34,468 nucleotides of DNA, from contig CAJWEW010000015.1 in assembly GCA_913030915.1 (NCBI GenBank), positions 1 to 34,468 on the forward strand, written 5' to 3'. Source of the stretch: an uncultured Rhodobiaceae bacterium. Its GTDB lineage: Bacteria; Pseudomonadota; Alphaproteobacteria; Rhizobiales; TMED25. The notes beneath the pieces are model-generated. The model was given only the letters and a program-made list of their open reading frames with translations, was not told the origin of the DNA and ran no database searches. How positions within the stretch are numbered: the first letter of the stretch is position 1; the number at the start of each line of letters is the position of its first letter. The position numbers were made by a program, and so were the translations under genes. This document shows positions 15,408 to 24,452 of the stretch, piece after piece.

Positions 15408-16430
15408 TTAACCAATTACCTCATCATTATTTGCTGCTTCCCCATAAACCTCAGGATTGAGAACATCAAAAGGCCTCTTACCAGCTAAAAATCTTTCTAT
15501 ATTATGAACTGCACGAAGAGCCATCTCATCCCTAGTCTCCCGTGCTGCAGAACCGATATGAGGGGTCATCACAACGTTTTCTAACTCAAACAAACCGGGT
15601 CTGGGGCCAGGGTTCGGTTCTGGAACTTCCGTTTCATAAACATCCAAGCCCGCACCAAGTATTTTCTTCTCTCTTAGTGCATTTTCTAATGCCTCCTCAT
15701 CCAATATTGGCCCTCTTGATGTGTTTATAAGTATCGATGTTGGTTTCATGAGCGATAGTAGGTCTTTGCCAACAAGCCCTTTTGTATCATTTGTTAAGGA
15801 CGTACATAACATGACAAAATCTGACTCCATGAATAAATCCTCTATAGCTCTAAATTCAGCATTACCCAAAACATATTCTTCTGCAGCTGATAACCTACTT
15901 CTTTTATGATAGATCACTTTCATATCACAAGCTGCTGCTCTTTTTGCGACCCCTGTTCCTACGGCTCCCATACCAATTATTCCAATTGTCTTACCATATA
16001 GGCGAGAGCCAAGGAAAGATGTTGATTGGTTTTGGGTCCATTTCTTATCTTTGAGATATTCATGGGCTTCAGGCAATCGCCAAGCCGTCGCCATAAGAAG
16101 CGCAAAGGTAAATTCAGCAGTTGTTTTGCTCACAAAATTAGGTATCCCGCAAAGAGGTACCTTTCTCTCTGTGCATGTTTTTTTATCAACAAACGTTGCT
16201 TTCATATGCATTGCTGATACTAATTTGAGAGGTTTTGCGGCCAATATTACTTCCCTATCAAACTCAACTTCTCCAAGTGCATATAGTATGTCTTTATCCT
16301 GTACCTCTTTGAGAATTTCATCATGTGGCATGGGGCCATCCGTGCCTTCATACATTGTTACGTCACCGAGAGCCTGCAGCTTTTTATATGCGACCTGTGA
16401 TATCTGTTGTGGGACAAAAATTTTAACCAT
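15408..16430 (-). CDS. D-isomer-specific 2-hydroxyacid dehydrogenase
   Basis: This NAD(P)-dependent enzyme of the PGDH/glyoxylate-reductase family interconverts a 2-oxoacid and a D-2-hydroxyacid. The nucleotide-binding motif is TIGIIGMGAVGTGVA. The catalytic triad of the family is seen as Arg in INTSRGPI, Glu in LDVYETEVPE and His in TPHIGSAA. Length is 340 aa from the ATG at 16430. That start is preferred over 16448 because AAGGAG lies just before it and overlaps the first codons of the longer form. It follows the ThDP-enzyme gene by 32 bases. The substrate is unknown; the neighbour suggests an oxoacid or aldehyde product of the decarboxylase-like enzyme. Confidence 0.9.
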   Translation of the reverse strand: MVKIFVPQQISQVAYKKLQALGDVTMYEGTDGPMPHDEILKEVQDKDILYALGEVEFDREVILAAKPLKLVSAMHMKATFVDKKTCTERKVPLCGIPNFVSKTTAEFTFALLMATAWRLPEAHEYLKDKKWTQNQSTSFLGSRLYGKTIGIIGMGAVGTGVAKRAAACDMKVIYHKRSRLSAAEEYVLGNAEFRAIEDLFMESDFVMLCTSLTNDTKGLVGKDLLSLMKPTSILINTSRGPILDEEALENALREKKILGAGLDVYETEVPEPNPGPRPGLFELENVVMTPHIGSAARETRDEMALRAVHNIERFLAGKRPFDVLNPEVYGEAANNDEVIG

Positions 16431-16462
16431 TCCTAGCTCCTTTTTCATGTAATATTATAAAA

Positions 16463-18112
16463 TTAACCAAAGGGCCTCATATTTGCAAAATTTTGGTCTT
16501 TTGATGTATTAAATTGCAGCAATACTGATGTGCCCTCTTGATTTTTCTCTTTGGCCCGTAAGAGCGAGCTTGCAATATCTTCTGGGTCGTCAATTACCTC
16601 TGACCAGCCCCCAAGCGACCTCGCTATGTCAGCATAATCACCATCCATATCACGTGCTTTGAATTTTTCATGACTAATCTTCATGTGATTTGTTTCAATA
16701 GCCATAGTAGAATTTTTTAGAACTATTGTCGTAATGGGAAGTTTTGTTCTTACCGCCGTTTCAAAATCAAGTCCAGTCATTCCAAAAGCAGCATCTCCCA
16801 TAAAATTAACACAAAATTTCTCTGGAGAAGCAAGTTTTGCGCCAATTGCAAAACCTAAACCGGTACCTAACTGATGTGACTTTCCCCAACCGAGATATGA
16901 TCTGGGTGTATCAGATTGATAAAATGGCATTATTTGATATCTCGGGCTGCCTGCATCATGAGTTACGATGGCATCTTTTGGATCAATGTTCTTCATAAAT
17001 TCTGATATGACTCTGTAGGGGCTTATTGGTTTATCTTTTGAGTCTAAGTATTTAGACCAATTTTCAAGATATTGTTTCCTTACATCAAATATTTCTTCAG
17101 GGACATCGTTACGAATAATCTTACCTGAGAGATAATCTCGACAGGACTCTATTAATTGCTCTAAGACTAATTTCGTATCTCCGAGCACTGGGTAATCGAT
17201 ATCATAGCTTTTATATAAATCCTTTGGATCATTGGTATTATGAATTATAATTTTCCCCGGCGGTATTGTTGTCACCATGGGATGTCTTGTAAGACTTGTT
17301 CCTAGTGCGATTACAACATCTGACTTCTTCATGAAATGAACTACAGGATCGCTCATCACGCCAGATCCGCTACCTAAGGCAAGTGGATGATTTCGCTCTG
17401 AAATTGAACTCTTTCCTTCCATTGTTGTCATAACTGGAATTTGTAATAATTCCGCAAACTCAGCGAGCTCTTTTGTAGCTTCGGAATACAATACCCCAGC
17501 ACCTGCAATTATAATTGGATTCTTGGCGCTTAATATTATTTTTGAAATATTTGAGATCTCTTCACTGCTTGCCATAGATCTGGCAGATTGAATTTTTTTG
17601 TAATTCTGTACCCTGCTATCGTCTACATCTTGATTAAGTATGTCTTCGGGTATTTCAACCATCGAAGGTCCAGGCCGACCATTTTTCATTGACGAAATGG
17701 CCCGACGTAAAACATCTATAGATTTTGATGGTGTCGTAATTTGCTCTATGGATTTGGTAATGCTTTCATATGACTTTAAACTTGAAAACATTGGGAATAC
17801 ACCATCTCTATCCAGAGGATGCCCCAATGGAAGCACGAGTAATGGCGTTGAGTCACTAAAGGCAGTTGCAACCCCAGGATATGCATTCTCGGCACCTGGA
17901 CCATATTGCATAGCAAATGCAGATAATTTCTTTCCATTTGTTACTCGACTATATGCATCCGCAATTCCAAGACCAACTCGCTCTTGCCTGCAAACTATTG
18001 GCTTTATATCCTGTGTAGCCGCGGCTTCAATGATTGGAGTTGTTGGGAAGCAGTTAAGACACTCGAGGCCTTCCTTTTTGAGAACAGTTATGATTGCATC
18101 TAAAACTTTCAT
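16463..18112 (-). CDS. ThDP-dependent enzyme, acetolactate-synthase/decarboxylase family
   Basis: This 549-aa protein has the three-domain layout of the POX/ALS/benzoylformate-decarboxylase group. Glu44 in CRQERVGLGIADAYSR is the ThDP-activating glutamate. The C-terminal cofactor motif starts FMGDAAFGMTG and ends VLKNS, so GDG is GDA and the usual NN is NS. QYGPGAENAYPGVATAF and DSTPLLVL fit the family. It cannot be assigned as true acetolactate synthase: no small regulatory subunit follows, and neighbours are a ketopantoate-reductase-like gene (17 bases upstream) and a hydroxyacid dehydrogenase. A 2-oxoacid decarboxylase or carboligase in a catabolic route is the best guess. Confidence 0.85.
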   Translation of the reverse strand: MKVLDAIITVLKKEGLECLNCFPTTPIIEAAATQDIKPIVCRQERVGLGIADAYSRVTNGKKLSAFAMQYGPGAENAYPGVATAFSDSTPLLVLPLGHPLDRDGVFPMFSSLKSYESITKSIEQITTPSKSIDVLRRAISSMKNGRPGPSMVEIPEDILNQDVDDSRVQNYKKIQSARSMASSEEISNISKIILSAKNPIIIAGAGVLYSEATKELAEFAELLQIPVMTTMEGKSSISERNHPLALGSGSGVMSDPVVHFMKKSDVVIALGTSLTRHPMVTTIPPGKIIIHNTNDPKDLYKSYDIDYPVLGDTKLVLEQLIESCRDYLSGKIIRNDVPEEIFDVRKQYLENWSKYLDSKDKPISPYRVISEFMKNIDPKDAIVTHDAGSPRYQIMPFYQSDTPRSYLGWGKSHQLGTGLGFAIGAKLASPEKFCVNFMGDAAFGMTGLDFETAVRTKLPITTIVLKNSTMAIETNHMKISHEKFKARDMDGDYADIARSLGGWSEVIDDPEDIASSLLRAKEKNQEGTSVLLQFNTSKDQNFANMRPFG

Positions 18113-18129
18113 TCCTTCAACCTGATTTG

Positions 18130-19191
18130 TTACGAACCTCGGTTTATTTCAAGTCTGCGATCCACTTGTTCGATAATTGGATCAATCAACTGCGTATCTT
18201 CTCCCATTTGAATTGCTATTAACTTTACTAGCCTATCAACTCTCTCTATATTTTTAGCCCCAGAAAAAAGTGCTCTTGCGGCAGATGACGGACGGATAAG
18301 ACTTTCTGCGGCCCTTGCGTATTTATTAAACGGTACTTGATCAGATTCAATTGCTCCCAATTTTGTAGCAATAACACCCACCCAACTATAAATTTTTTCA
18401 GAGTGCGCCAGATCCGAGTGGACTGCCTCTTTTATGGCAACCGCATTTTCCTCTTTGACACAACGATAATTACCTGACAAGAGCATACTCCACTTAGCAA
18501 GTGGAACAAAAATTGAGTCGTGTACTTTCAACTTTACCGGTAAGTCTATCTTTTCGCCATCGAGATCATATTTAATTTTTTCTATATCAGTTTGCAGATC
18601 TCGCAATATTTGTGTTTGCTGATCTGACTCAAACCTCGCGGCTTTAAAATTTGTTGGGAGCCCAACTTGCAAAACATTAATATTCTCATCAGGTGGTCTA
18701 AATGCCTGTGGATCTGGACTACACAAGGTCATACAATTTGAGTCAAAATATTTCCAGACATCAGGTTTTGTGTATGCGCCATCTAGCTTTGATATATCAA
18801 GTCCCTGAATTCTGGCTATGTAGGGTAATGGTGGCATATTCATGATGGACATGCAGGGTTTTTTACTCAAACCAATCTCTTTGAGCAGCTCAGCAATCTC
18901 ATCTGCCCCATATTGTGGCTCCTGCATCGCCAATGCGATCAGGTCGTAAGTTGAAATATCAACATCACTTGGCCCAAGAGCATTCAGACTACCTGGGCAA
19001 TCTGATGATCTTAATTCGATAACTTTATCTTTTTCGCGAATTGGGAGGCGAACAATTGCACCTTCTTTATTAATAAGTTCCACTTCTTGTGGAAGGCAAA
19101 CCAGATCAACATCATGCTCAGCTAAAGCTAACTTAATACCTAATAATGAGCCATATGAGGCCCCAAGTATAAGTATTCGATATTTTTTCAT
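18130..19191 (-). CDS. Ketopantoate reductase-like oxidoreductase
   Basis: This 353-aa protein has an N-terminal Rossmann fold (ILILGASYGSLLG). A C-terminal helical domain holds KVHDSIFVPLAKWSML, which resembles the lysine-bearing PanE/ApbA domain. At 353 aa it is longer than a typical PanE (about 300). The segments MSIMNMPPLPYIARI and YTKPDVWKYFDSNCM are not part of the PanE pattern I know, so pantothenate synthesis is unlikely. It sits third in the operon, between the formamidase-family gene (12 bases upstream) and the ThDP gene, and probably reduces or oxidises a pathway acid. Substrate unknown. Confidence 0.7.
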   Translation of the reverse strand: MKKYRILILGASYGSLLGIKLALAEHDVDLVCLPQEVELINKEGAIVRLPIREKDKVIELRSSDCPGSLNALGPSDVDISTYDLIALAMQEPQYGADEIAELLKEIGLSKKPCMSIMNMPPLPYIARIQGLDISKLDGAYTKPDVWKYFDSNCMTLCSPDPQAFRPPDENINVLQVGLPTNFKAARFESDQQTQILRDLQTDIEKIKYDLDGEKIDLPVKLKVHDSIFVPLAKWSMLLSGNYRCVKEENAVAIKEAVHSDLAHSEKIYSWVGVIATKLGAIESDQVPFNKYARAAESLIRPSSAARALFSGAKNIERVDRLVKLIAIQMGEDTQLIDPIIEQVDRRLEINRGS

Positions 19192-19203
19192 CTTATTACT
19201 CCC

Positions 19204-20157
19204 TTATTTCTTAAATGTTTTGTGAAAATATTTTTTTGGTATCATGAGATGCACACCCTTATTACCATTTACCACTTGGGTTATTCTCAAATCACCAACA
19301 TAGCTCAGTAAAGTGTAAGCATCGGGTCGAGTTAAGCCGCAAAACTCTGACAAGAAATTTATCATTTCTCGTGTTGTAATTTTTACACATTCATCGAGAT
19401 CGGGATCGAATGCCATTGTAATGAAATAATCATTATTTTCCGCAATTGGCCACGTAATTTCCATATCCGATCTATTTGTTATTTTAAATTTACCGCGCAT
19501 ATCCATTTCTACTGCTGCGGTACAAATTTCACCATCTCCTTGTGTTCCGTGCCCATCACCAATGGACACCATTGCCCCATTTTCGAAAACAGGCAAATAT
19601 AATGTAGTCCCAACTTTCAACTCTTTATTATCCATGTTACCACCATTTTGTCTTGGTGGCACTGTTGATAACCTACCCCATTCCATTGGGGGTGCCGTTG
19701 CAATAAGACCAAAAAATGGATCCAAATCGACTTCCATATTCCATGGTGTTTTCGCAATCTTTCTATGCCTATCTATTTCAAGGTACGACATCTGACGAGA
19801 GTTAAAATCATCTGGTAGTGCACCCTTTAATGGAGCAACACCAGTGTAAGCCCAATCTGAGTCTAGCTCGATTGACAGAATTTCAATTTCTATAACATCG
19901 CCTGATTTGGACCCATGAACCCCAATCGGACCTGTGCACATATGACCACCTTGAAGAGTACCACGCACACTTTTTTCATGAATTTCTAATAAAGTCTCTT
20001 TCACTTCATAAGGGCTATTTTTTGTTACCTCAGGCGGCCCTGATACTGATGTAATTTCAACTTCATCACCGCTGTTAATGTTCAAAACTGGGTTAATCTC
20101 AGCAGACAGAAATCCCCAATGAACAGTCTTATGGTTTGCTTCAAGATAATGCTTCAT
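19204..20157 (-). CDS. Acetamidase/formamidase family protein
   Basis: The 317-aa protein belongs to the FmdA/AmdA family, which hydrolyses short-chain amides to ammonia and the acid. Family motifs visible are GGHMCTGPIGVHGSKSGD near residue 70, GRLSTVPPRQNGGNMDNKEL near 165, and the metal-site segment SIGDGHGTQGDGE near 200. GAGGATAA directly precedes the ATG. It follows a beta-hydroxyacid dehydrogenase gene by 18 bases in the same operon. The real substrate is not known; release of ammonia from an amide would suit a nitrogen- or carbon-scavenging pathway. Confidence 0.9.
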   Translation of the reverse strand: MKHYLEANHKTVHWGFLSAEINPVLNINSGDEVEITSVSGPPEVTKNSPYEVKETLLEIHEKSVRGTLQGGHMCTGPIGVHGSKSGDVIEIEILSIELDSDWAYTGVAPLKGALPDDFNSRQMSYLEIDRHRKIAKTPWNMEVDLDPFFGLIATAPPMEWGRLSTVPPRQNGGNMDNKELKVGTTLYLPVFENGAMVSIGDGHGTQGDGEICTAAVEMDMRGKFKITNRSDMEITWPIAENNDYFITMAFDPDLDECVKITTREMINFLSEFCGLTRPDAYTLLSYVGDLRITQVVNGNKGVHLMIPKKYFHKTFKK

Positions 20158-20175
20158 TTATCCTCAATTTTGGGA

Positions 20176-21057
20176 TTATTTCCTTTTCACACCAGCTAGA
20201 TTATCTGTCACAGCACAAACTGATGCCGTATCCTCCAGTGCTCTGCCTTGAGCAATAGCTGCTCTGTGTATGTCACCAGCTAATGAAAATAGCGGTGTGG
20301 GGCACCCCATCTCATCAGCAAAATCGAGTATGACTGAAATATCTTTTTTTGTTATTAAATGATTTGCTGAGACATTTTCATCATATTTGTTATCAACCAT
20401 CATCTGACCGCGCACCTCAAACATCCGTGAACTTCCAGCGCTTGATTTTATGACGTCATACACCAATTGTGGATCAATGCCCGCTTTCACACCATAGGTA
20501 ATTGCTTCAGCCGATGATACATTATGTATAACAACTAATAAATTTGCGATATATTTCATCTTTGAGCCTGTTCCAAATTCACCAAGATAGTGTACTTCTC
20601 TTCCCATCTTCTCAAATGCCGGTTTTACCTTATCGAATGAAGCTTGATCTCCACTTCCAAAAATAACAAGATCCCCTGCCCAGGCTTGGTGGCCTGTTCC
20701 ACTGACAGGACAATCTAGAAGGGTTATACCTTTATCTGCAAGAATATCACGTGCTTTGATTTTATCAGATATCTTAAGCGTGCATGTATCTGCAATTATG
20801 ACCTCTTTGCCCGACTTTGATATTTCGTCTGCGACAGCTATTAGAGCATCTGGATGCGGTAATGATGTTATAACCTTATCGACCTGATTTACTACATCTG
20901 TTGGGGATGACGCCCTTTTTATCCTTGCATTACCTTGAGCTTCAAATCTTTCATCATTGACGTCAAAGCCTACTATTTCGAAACCCGCAGCACTAAGATT
21001 CTTGGTGTAAGCCGAGCCCATAATACCCAAGCCAATTATTCCTATTTTTTCTGACAT
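20176..21057 (-). CDS. NAD(P)-dependent beta-hydroxyacid dehydrogenase (HIBADH/GarR family)
   Basis: The 293-aa enzyme belongs to the family of 3-hydroxyisobutyrate dehydrogenase and tartronate semialdehyde reductase. The cofactor motif is IGIIGLGIMGSA, the substrate motif DCPVSGTG, and the catalytic lysine is K168 in GTGSKMKYIANLL. AAGGGG precedes the ATG at good spacing. It is the first gene of a six-gene minus-strand operon and diverges from the oxygenase gene across a palindrome-rich intergenic region. The exact substrate cannot be read from the sequence. Confidence 0.92.
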   Translation of the reverse strand: MSEKIGIIGLGIMGSAYTKNLSAAGFEIVGFDVNDERFEAQGNARIKRASSPTDVVNQVDKVITSLPHPDALIAVADEISKSGKEVIIADTCTLKISDKIKARDILADKGITLLDCPVSGTGHQAWAGDLVIFGSGDQASFDKVKPAFEKMGREVHYLGEFGTGSKMKYIANLLVVIHNVSSAEAITYGVKAGIDPQLVYDVIKSSAGSSRMFEVRGQMMVDNKYDENVSANHLITKKDISVILDFADEMGCPTPLFSLAGDIHRAAIAQGRALEDTASVCAVTDNLAGVKRK

Positions 21058-21090
21058 TTTAATCCCCTTTAAATGATTTTTTTATTTACA

Positions 21091-21174
21091 TTAACATGTT
21101 AAATCTGCTTTAATATATCAACATATTTACGATGTTTGTAAATAAATTAATTTTTGATCTGCCAATTACTGGCA
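21091..21174. promoter_or_regulatory. Palindrome cluster in the divergent promoter region
   Basis: Three dyads lie in the 153 bases between two divergent genes: TTAACATGTTAA (21091-21102, perfect), ATTTAC-N7-GTAAAT (21125-21143), and TGCCA-N5-TGGCA (21160-21174). AACAT/ATGTT halves also recur at 21120-21136. A -35-like TTGATC just left of the last dyad and TTAGTA just right of it would place that dyad in a promoter spacer for the oxygenase gene. They look like operators for a regulator not encoded in the window. Confidence 0.4.
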
Positions 21175-21210
21175 TTTAGTAGTTAAAATAATTTGTAACG
21201 GGGTGAAAAA

Positions 21211-22233
21211 ATGAGTACAGCAAATATTGACGCAAGAGATAAGGATTTTCCATATAAAGAACTTCCGGTTATGGATCTAGGTCCAATTTTGAAAGGCGAC
21301 AGAGACGCGATAAAATCACTAGCAAAAGAGTGGAGAGATGTAGCTGAAACACTTGGCTTCATGTGCCTTACAAATCATGGTATATCACTAGATAAAATTG
21401 AGCGTATGGAGCAACAAATTATAAGGTTTCATGACCAAGACATAGACTTCAAGATGAAATTTAAGGTCAATGAGCATCAAAGAGGCTATATTCCATCAAA
21501 AACAACTATTTTAAAACACTCAGAATATGAAGAACATACAAAAACAGATACAGTTGAATGCTTAGTTTTGGCCACCGATTATCCTGATGATCACCCGAAT
21601 GTAAAGGCCGGTAAACAATTCTATTCACAAAATCCTTGGCCAGAACTTGATGGTTTCAAAGAAGAAATCATGGATTATTGGGATGGCATCATTAGTATGT
21701 GCAAGAAACTACTCCCAGTTTGGGCAGAAGCTCTCGGTGTTGAGGATGGCTTCTTCGAACCTCATTTTGAAGAACTTTACAGCTACTTCAGATTAGCTAA
21801 ATACCCAAAAGTTGACTTTGTTGAAGAGAAAGAATTTGGCCTGGGTGCTCATGCGGACACTGGATTTATGACTATTTTACCAATGGCAAAAGAACCGGGG
21901 CTACAAGTTATGGATACTAATGGTGAGTGGTTCTGGCCAGTAATCCCTGAAGGTGCTCTAATTTTAAATCTGGGACAATTCTTAGAGAGATGGACAAATG
22001 AGAGGTTTAGAGCGACGCCACATCGTGTGTTACCACCTAGAAATAATGATAGGTACTCACTTGCATGTTTTGTCAATACAGGTCTTGATACAGTTGCAAA
22101 ACAAATACCATCATGCGTAAGCGATGACAATCCAATGAAATACCCTGAGGAAAGTTATTGGGATTTCTACAAGTGGTATTTACAGCAAACATATACCCAT
22201 TACGGAAAAGTTGCCGAAGATAGCAATGCTTAG
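21211..22233 (+). CDS. Isopenicillin-N-synthase-like 2-oxoglutarate/Fe(II) oxygenase
   Basis: The 340-aa protein has the non-haem iron oxygenase fold with the N-terminal DIOX_N-like domain (LPVMDLGPI, GFMCLTNHGIS) and a C-terminal jelly roll. Iron ligands are H214 and D216 in GAHADTGFMTIL and H271 in ATPHRV. R281 in RYSLACFVN fits the 2-oxoglutarate-binding Arg of the R-x-S motif. GGGGTGA lies before the ATG. It stands alone on the plus strand, opposite the catabolic operon and tail-to-tail with the CoA-transferase gene. Hydroxylation or ring opening of a small substrate is likely; antibiotic synthesis is not implied. Confidence 0.9.
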   Translation: MSTANIDARDKDFPYKELPVMDLGPILKGDRDAIKSLAKEWRDVAETLGFMCLTNHGISLDKIERMEQQIIRFHDQDIDFKMKFKVNEHQRGYIPSKTTILKHSEYEEHTKTDTVECLVLATDYPDDHPNVKAGKQFYSQNPWPELDGFKEEIMDYWDGIISMCKKLLPVWAEALGVEDGFFEPHFEELYSYFRLAKYPKVDFVEEKEFGLGAHADTGFMTILPMAKEPGLQVMDTNGEWFWPVIPEGALILNLGQFLERWTNERFRATPHRVLPPRNNDRYSLACFVNTGLDTVAKQIPSCVSDDNPMKYPEESYWDFYKWYLQQTYTHYGKVAEDSNA

Positions 22234-22243
22234 CTGGATATTT

Positions 22244-23458
22244 TCAGACTATACCTGACTTCTTCAGTTTTGCGATTTTTTCTTCTGAGTAACCAAGACT
22301 TTCACTCAGTATCTCTTCAGTGTGCTCACCATGTTGTGGCGGTGGATACCTATATGTGATACTGCCCTCACTCATTTTTATTGGGTTGGCTATTAGTTTA
22401 TACGGGCTCTGATTTTTATCTGTCCCTTTCATATCGATTATCATATCTCTAGCCAACACTTGGGGATCTGAAAAAACCTCTTCCAGTGAATTAATTGCAC
22501 AACAACCAATATTTTTTTCTTCTAATTTCTCTAACCACCATTTTGTTTCGCGGGTCTTAGTAATTTCATTAAGCTTATTGGTGACCTCCTCGCGATTTTT
22601 CACCCTCTCGACAGCCTCTGCAAACTTTTTATCCGCAAGCAAATCCTCACAGGATGCAACCTCACAGAATCTTTCAAATGTAGCGTCATTACCAACGGAT
22701 AAAACAAAATAACCATCCTTTGATGGCATAACCTGATAAGGTAAAATATTTGGGTGTTGATTACCTAATCTTTCTGGATTGCTTCCAGTTGCTAAATAAT
22801 TCATTCCCTGATTAGCGAGCCAAGCCACGTGGGCGTCAAGCATAGAGATGTCAAGATGTTGTCCTTGATTTGTTTTGTCACGGTGTCTTAAAGCTGCAAG
22901 AATTGATACTGTTGCATACATTCCTGCCATCAGATCTGCAATGGATACACCTACTTTCATTGGTTCCCCATCGGGTTCTCCGGTCAGGCTCATAACCCCA
23001 CCCATTGCTTGTACCAGTGCATCATATGCGGGTCTACTTGCATAAGGTCCTGTTTGCCCAAATCCTGTAATCGAACAATATATTAGATTTGGAAATTGAC
23101 CCTTAAGTGACTCGTAGTCTAAGTTGTATTTTTTGAGTGTTCCAACTTTAAAATTCTCGACCAGTATATCTGACTTTGATATCAATTCTCTGGCAATTGA
23201 CTGACCTTCCTTGGAACTTAAATCTAATGTTAGAGAGCGTTTATTTCTGTTCGTGCCTGAAAAATATGCACTTTGATTTGTATCCTTTCCATTACTATCC
23301 TTCATATAAGGTGGAGCAAATTTTCTTGTGTCATCACCCGCTTCAACCCTTTCAATCTTTATGATGTCAGCACCCAAATCCCCTAAAATTTGTGTACAAT
23401 GTGGCCCGGCTAACACGCGGGTCAGATCAAATATCTTTATGTCTTTTAATGGTCCCAT
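22244..23458 (-). CDS. CaiB/BaiF family CoA-transferase
   Basis: This class III CoA transferase (404 aa) moves CoA between carboxylic acids. DLTRVLAGPHCTQILGDLGADIIKIE at the N-terminus, NKRSLTLDL, ENFKVGTL and GFGQTGPYASRPAYD are typical. The nucleophilic Asp of the family corresponds to D175 in VSIADLMAGM. The C-terminal RYPPPQHGEHTEEIL is also typical. No good ribosome site is seen before ATG 23458. It is convergent with the oxygenase gene (10 bases apart) and divergent from the deacetylase operon. Activation of a carboxylic-acid intermediate of the surrounding pathway is likely. Confidence 0.93.
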   Translation of the reverse strand: MGPLKDIKIFDLTRVLAGPHCTQILGDLGADIIKIERVEAGDDTRKFAPPYMKDSNGKDTNQSAYFSGTNRNKRSLTLDLSSKEGQSIARELISKSDILVENFKVGTLKKYNLDYESLKGQFPNLIYCSITGFGQTGPYASRPAYDALVQAMGGVMSLTGEPDGEPMKVGVSIADLMAGMYATVSILAALRHRDKTNQGQHLDISMLDAHVAWLANQGMNYLATGSNPERLGNQHPNILPYQVMPSKDGYFVLSVGNDATFERFCEVASCEDLLADKKFAEAVERVKNREEVTNKLNEITKTRETKWWLEKLEEKNIGCCAINSLEEVFSDPQVLARDMIIDMKGTDKNQSPYKLIANPIKMSEGSITYRYPPPQHGEHTEEILSESLGYSEEKIAKLKKSGIV

Positions 23459-23478
23459 GAGTCTACTGTAAAAAAATT

Positions 23479-23507
23479 TTTAAAAAGTCTATAATTTGCA
23501 ATATAAT
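23479..23507 (+). promoter_or_regulatory. Candidate promoter of the deacetylase-SDR-cyclase-HisD operon
   Basis: Two TATAAT boxes (23490-23495 and 23502-23507) lie 12 bases apart upstream of the operon. The second has TTTAAA (4 of 6 to TTGACA) 17 bases before it. The surroundings are very AT-rich, so exact use is uncertain. Confidence 0.35.
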
Positions 23508-23562
23508 ATCTAAAAAAAATAGTATATAAAATACAAAGAAGATAGAAAAAAGTAGGGAAATT

Positions 23563-24441
23563 ATGAGTTTACTAACAGATCGCTTGAAGTATGAAGCAAT
23601 AATAGATAGACCTAAATTGAAAGGCCCAAACGGGTCAAAAATTATAGTTTGGACAACGGTCAACGTTGAATTATGGAACATAATCCGACCAATGCCACGA
23701 AATGCCTTACCGCCTCCAATGGGCAATCAACTACTCCCGAATGTCCCCAATTGGTCTTGGCATGAATATGGAAACCGTGTTGGATTTTGGAGACACTTAA
23801 ATGCGCTTCAATCAAGAGATATTACAGCTACACTTGCTATAAATGGGCATGTTTGCTCAACGTACCCGCGTATTGCAGAAGCCGCTCTCGAGGCAGGTTG
23901 GGAGTTTATGGGACATGGATATGAGCAACAACCCCAGCATTCTCTCGATGATGAAGATGCAGAAATTGCAGCCGCTGTAGAAGAAATTAAGTCTTTCACA
24001 GGCAAGCAACCAATTGGCTGGGAAAGTCCTGGATTGACTGAAACTGAAAACACACTAGATCTTCTAAAGAAGAATGGTATTGAATATGTATGCAACTGGC
24101 CTATGGACGATTTGCCAACAACAATAGAGACAAAACACGGGTCAATGCTCACACTTCCATACCCTCTTGAAACCAATGATATCGTCATACACATCATCCA
24201 GCACCAGCCAGCAAATGTGTTTTACCAACAATGCAAGGAAACGTTTGATAGATTGTATATGGAAAGTGAAGAAAATATCAAAATTATGGCAATAAGCATG
24301 CACCCCTATCTGACAGGAACACCACACCGTATTGGTCATGTTGAAAAATTATATGATTACATAAACCAGCATGACGGTGTTATTCACATGACAGGGGAAG
24401 AAATATATCATTGGTATAAGTCCGAAACTAAAACCAAATAG
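23563..24441 (+). CDS. Polysaccharide deacetylase family protein (PuuE-like)
   Basis: The 292-aa protein belongs to the carbohydrate esterase 4/NodB-like group, in the branch that includes the cofactor-free allantoinase PuuE. Visible are RVGFWRHLNALQ, TATLAINGHVCS, EFMGHGYEQQPQ, GWESPGLTETENTLDLL and, near the end, ISMHPYLTGTPHRIGH. There is no signal peptide, so it acts in the cytosol and is unlikely to work on cell-wall polymers. AGGGA lies before the ATG. It is the first gene of a four-gene operon with gaps of 11, 15 and 15 bases. Hydrolysis of a cyclic or linear amide is inferred. Confidence 0.85.
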   Translation: MSLLTDRLKYEAIIDRPKLKGPNGSKIIVWTTVNVELWNIIRPMPRNALPPPMGNQLLPNVPNWSWHEYGNRVGFWRHLNALQSRDITATLAINGHVCSTYPRIAEAALEAGWEFMGHGYEQQPQHSLDDEDAEIAAAVEEIKSFTGKQPIGWESPGLTETENTLDLLKKNGIEYVCNWPMDDLPTTIETKHGSMLTLPYPLETNDIVIHIIQHQPANVFYQQCKETFDRLYMESEENIKIMAISMHPYLTGTPHRIGHVEKLYDYINQHDGVIHMTGEEIYHWYKSETKTK

Positions 24442-24452
24442 GCCATAATAAG

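Noticed and set aside
16463-18112. Naming the first ThDP enzyme ilvB
   Set aside because: Altered cofactor motif (GDA, NS), no ilvN, catabolic neighbours.
17640-18125. 161-aa plus-strand ORF
   Set aside because: Antisense shadow of the ThDP enzyme gene; no family motif or ribosome site.
21211-22233. Beta-lactam synthesis role for the IPNS-like gene
   Set aside because: No ACV synthetase or other antibiotic genes; the family is broad and common in catabolic settings.
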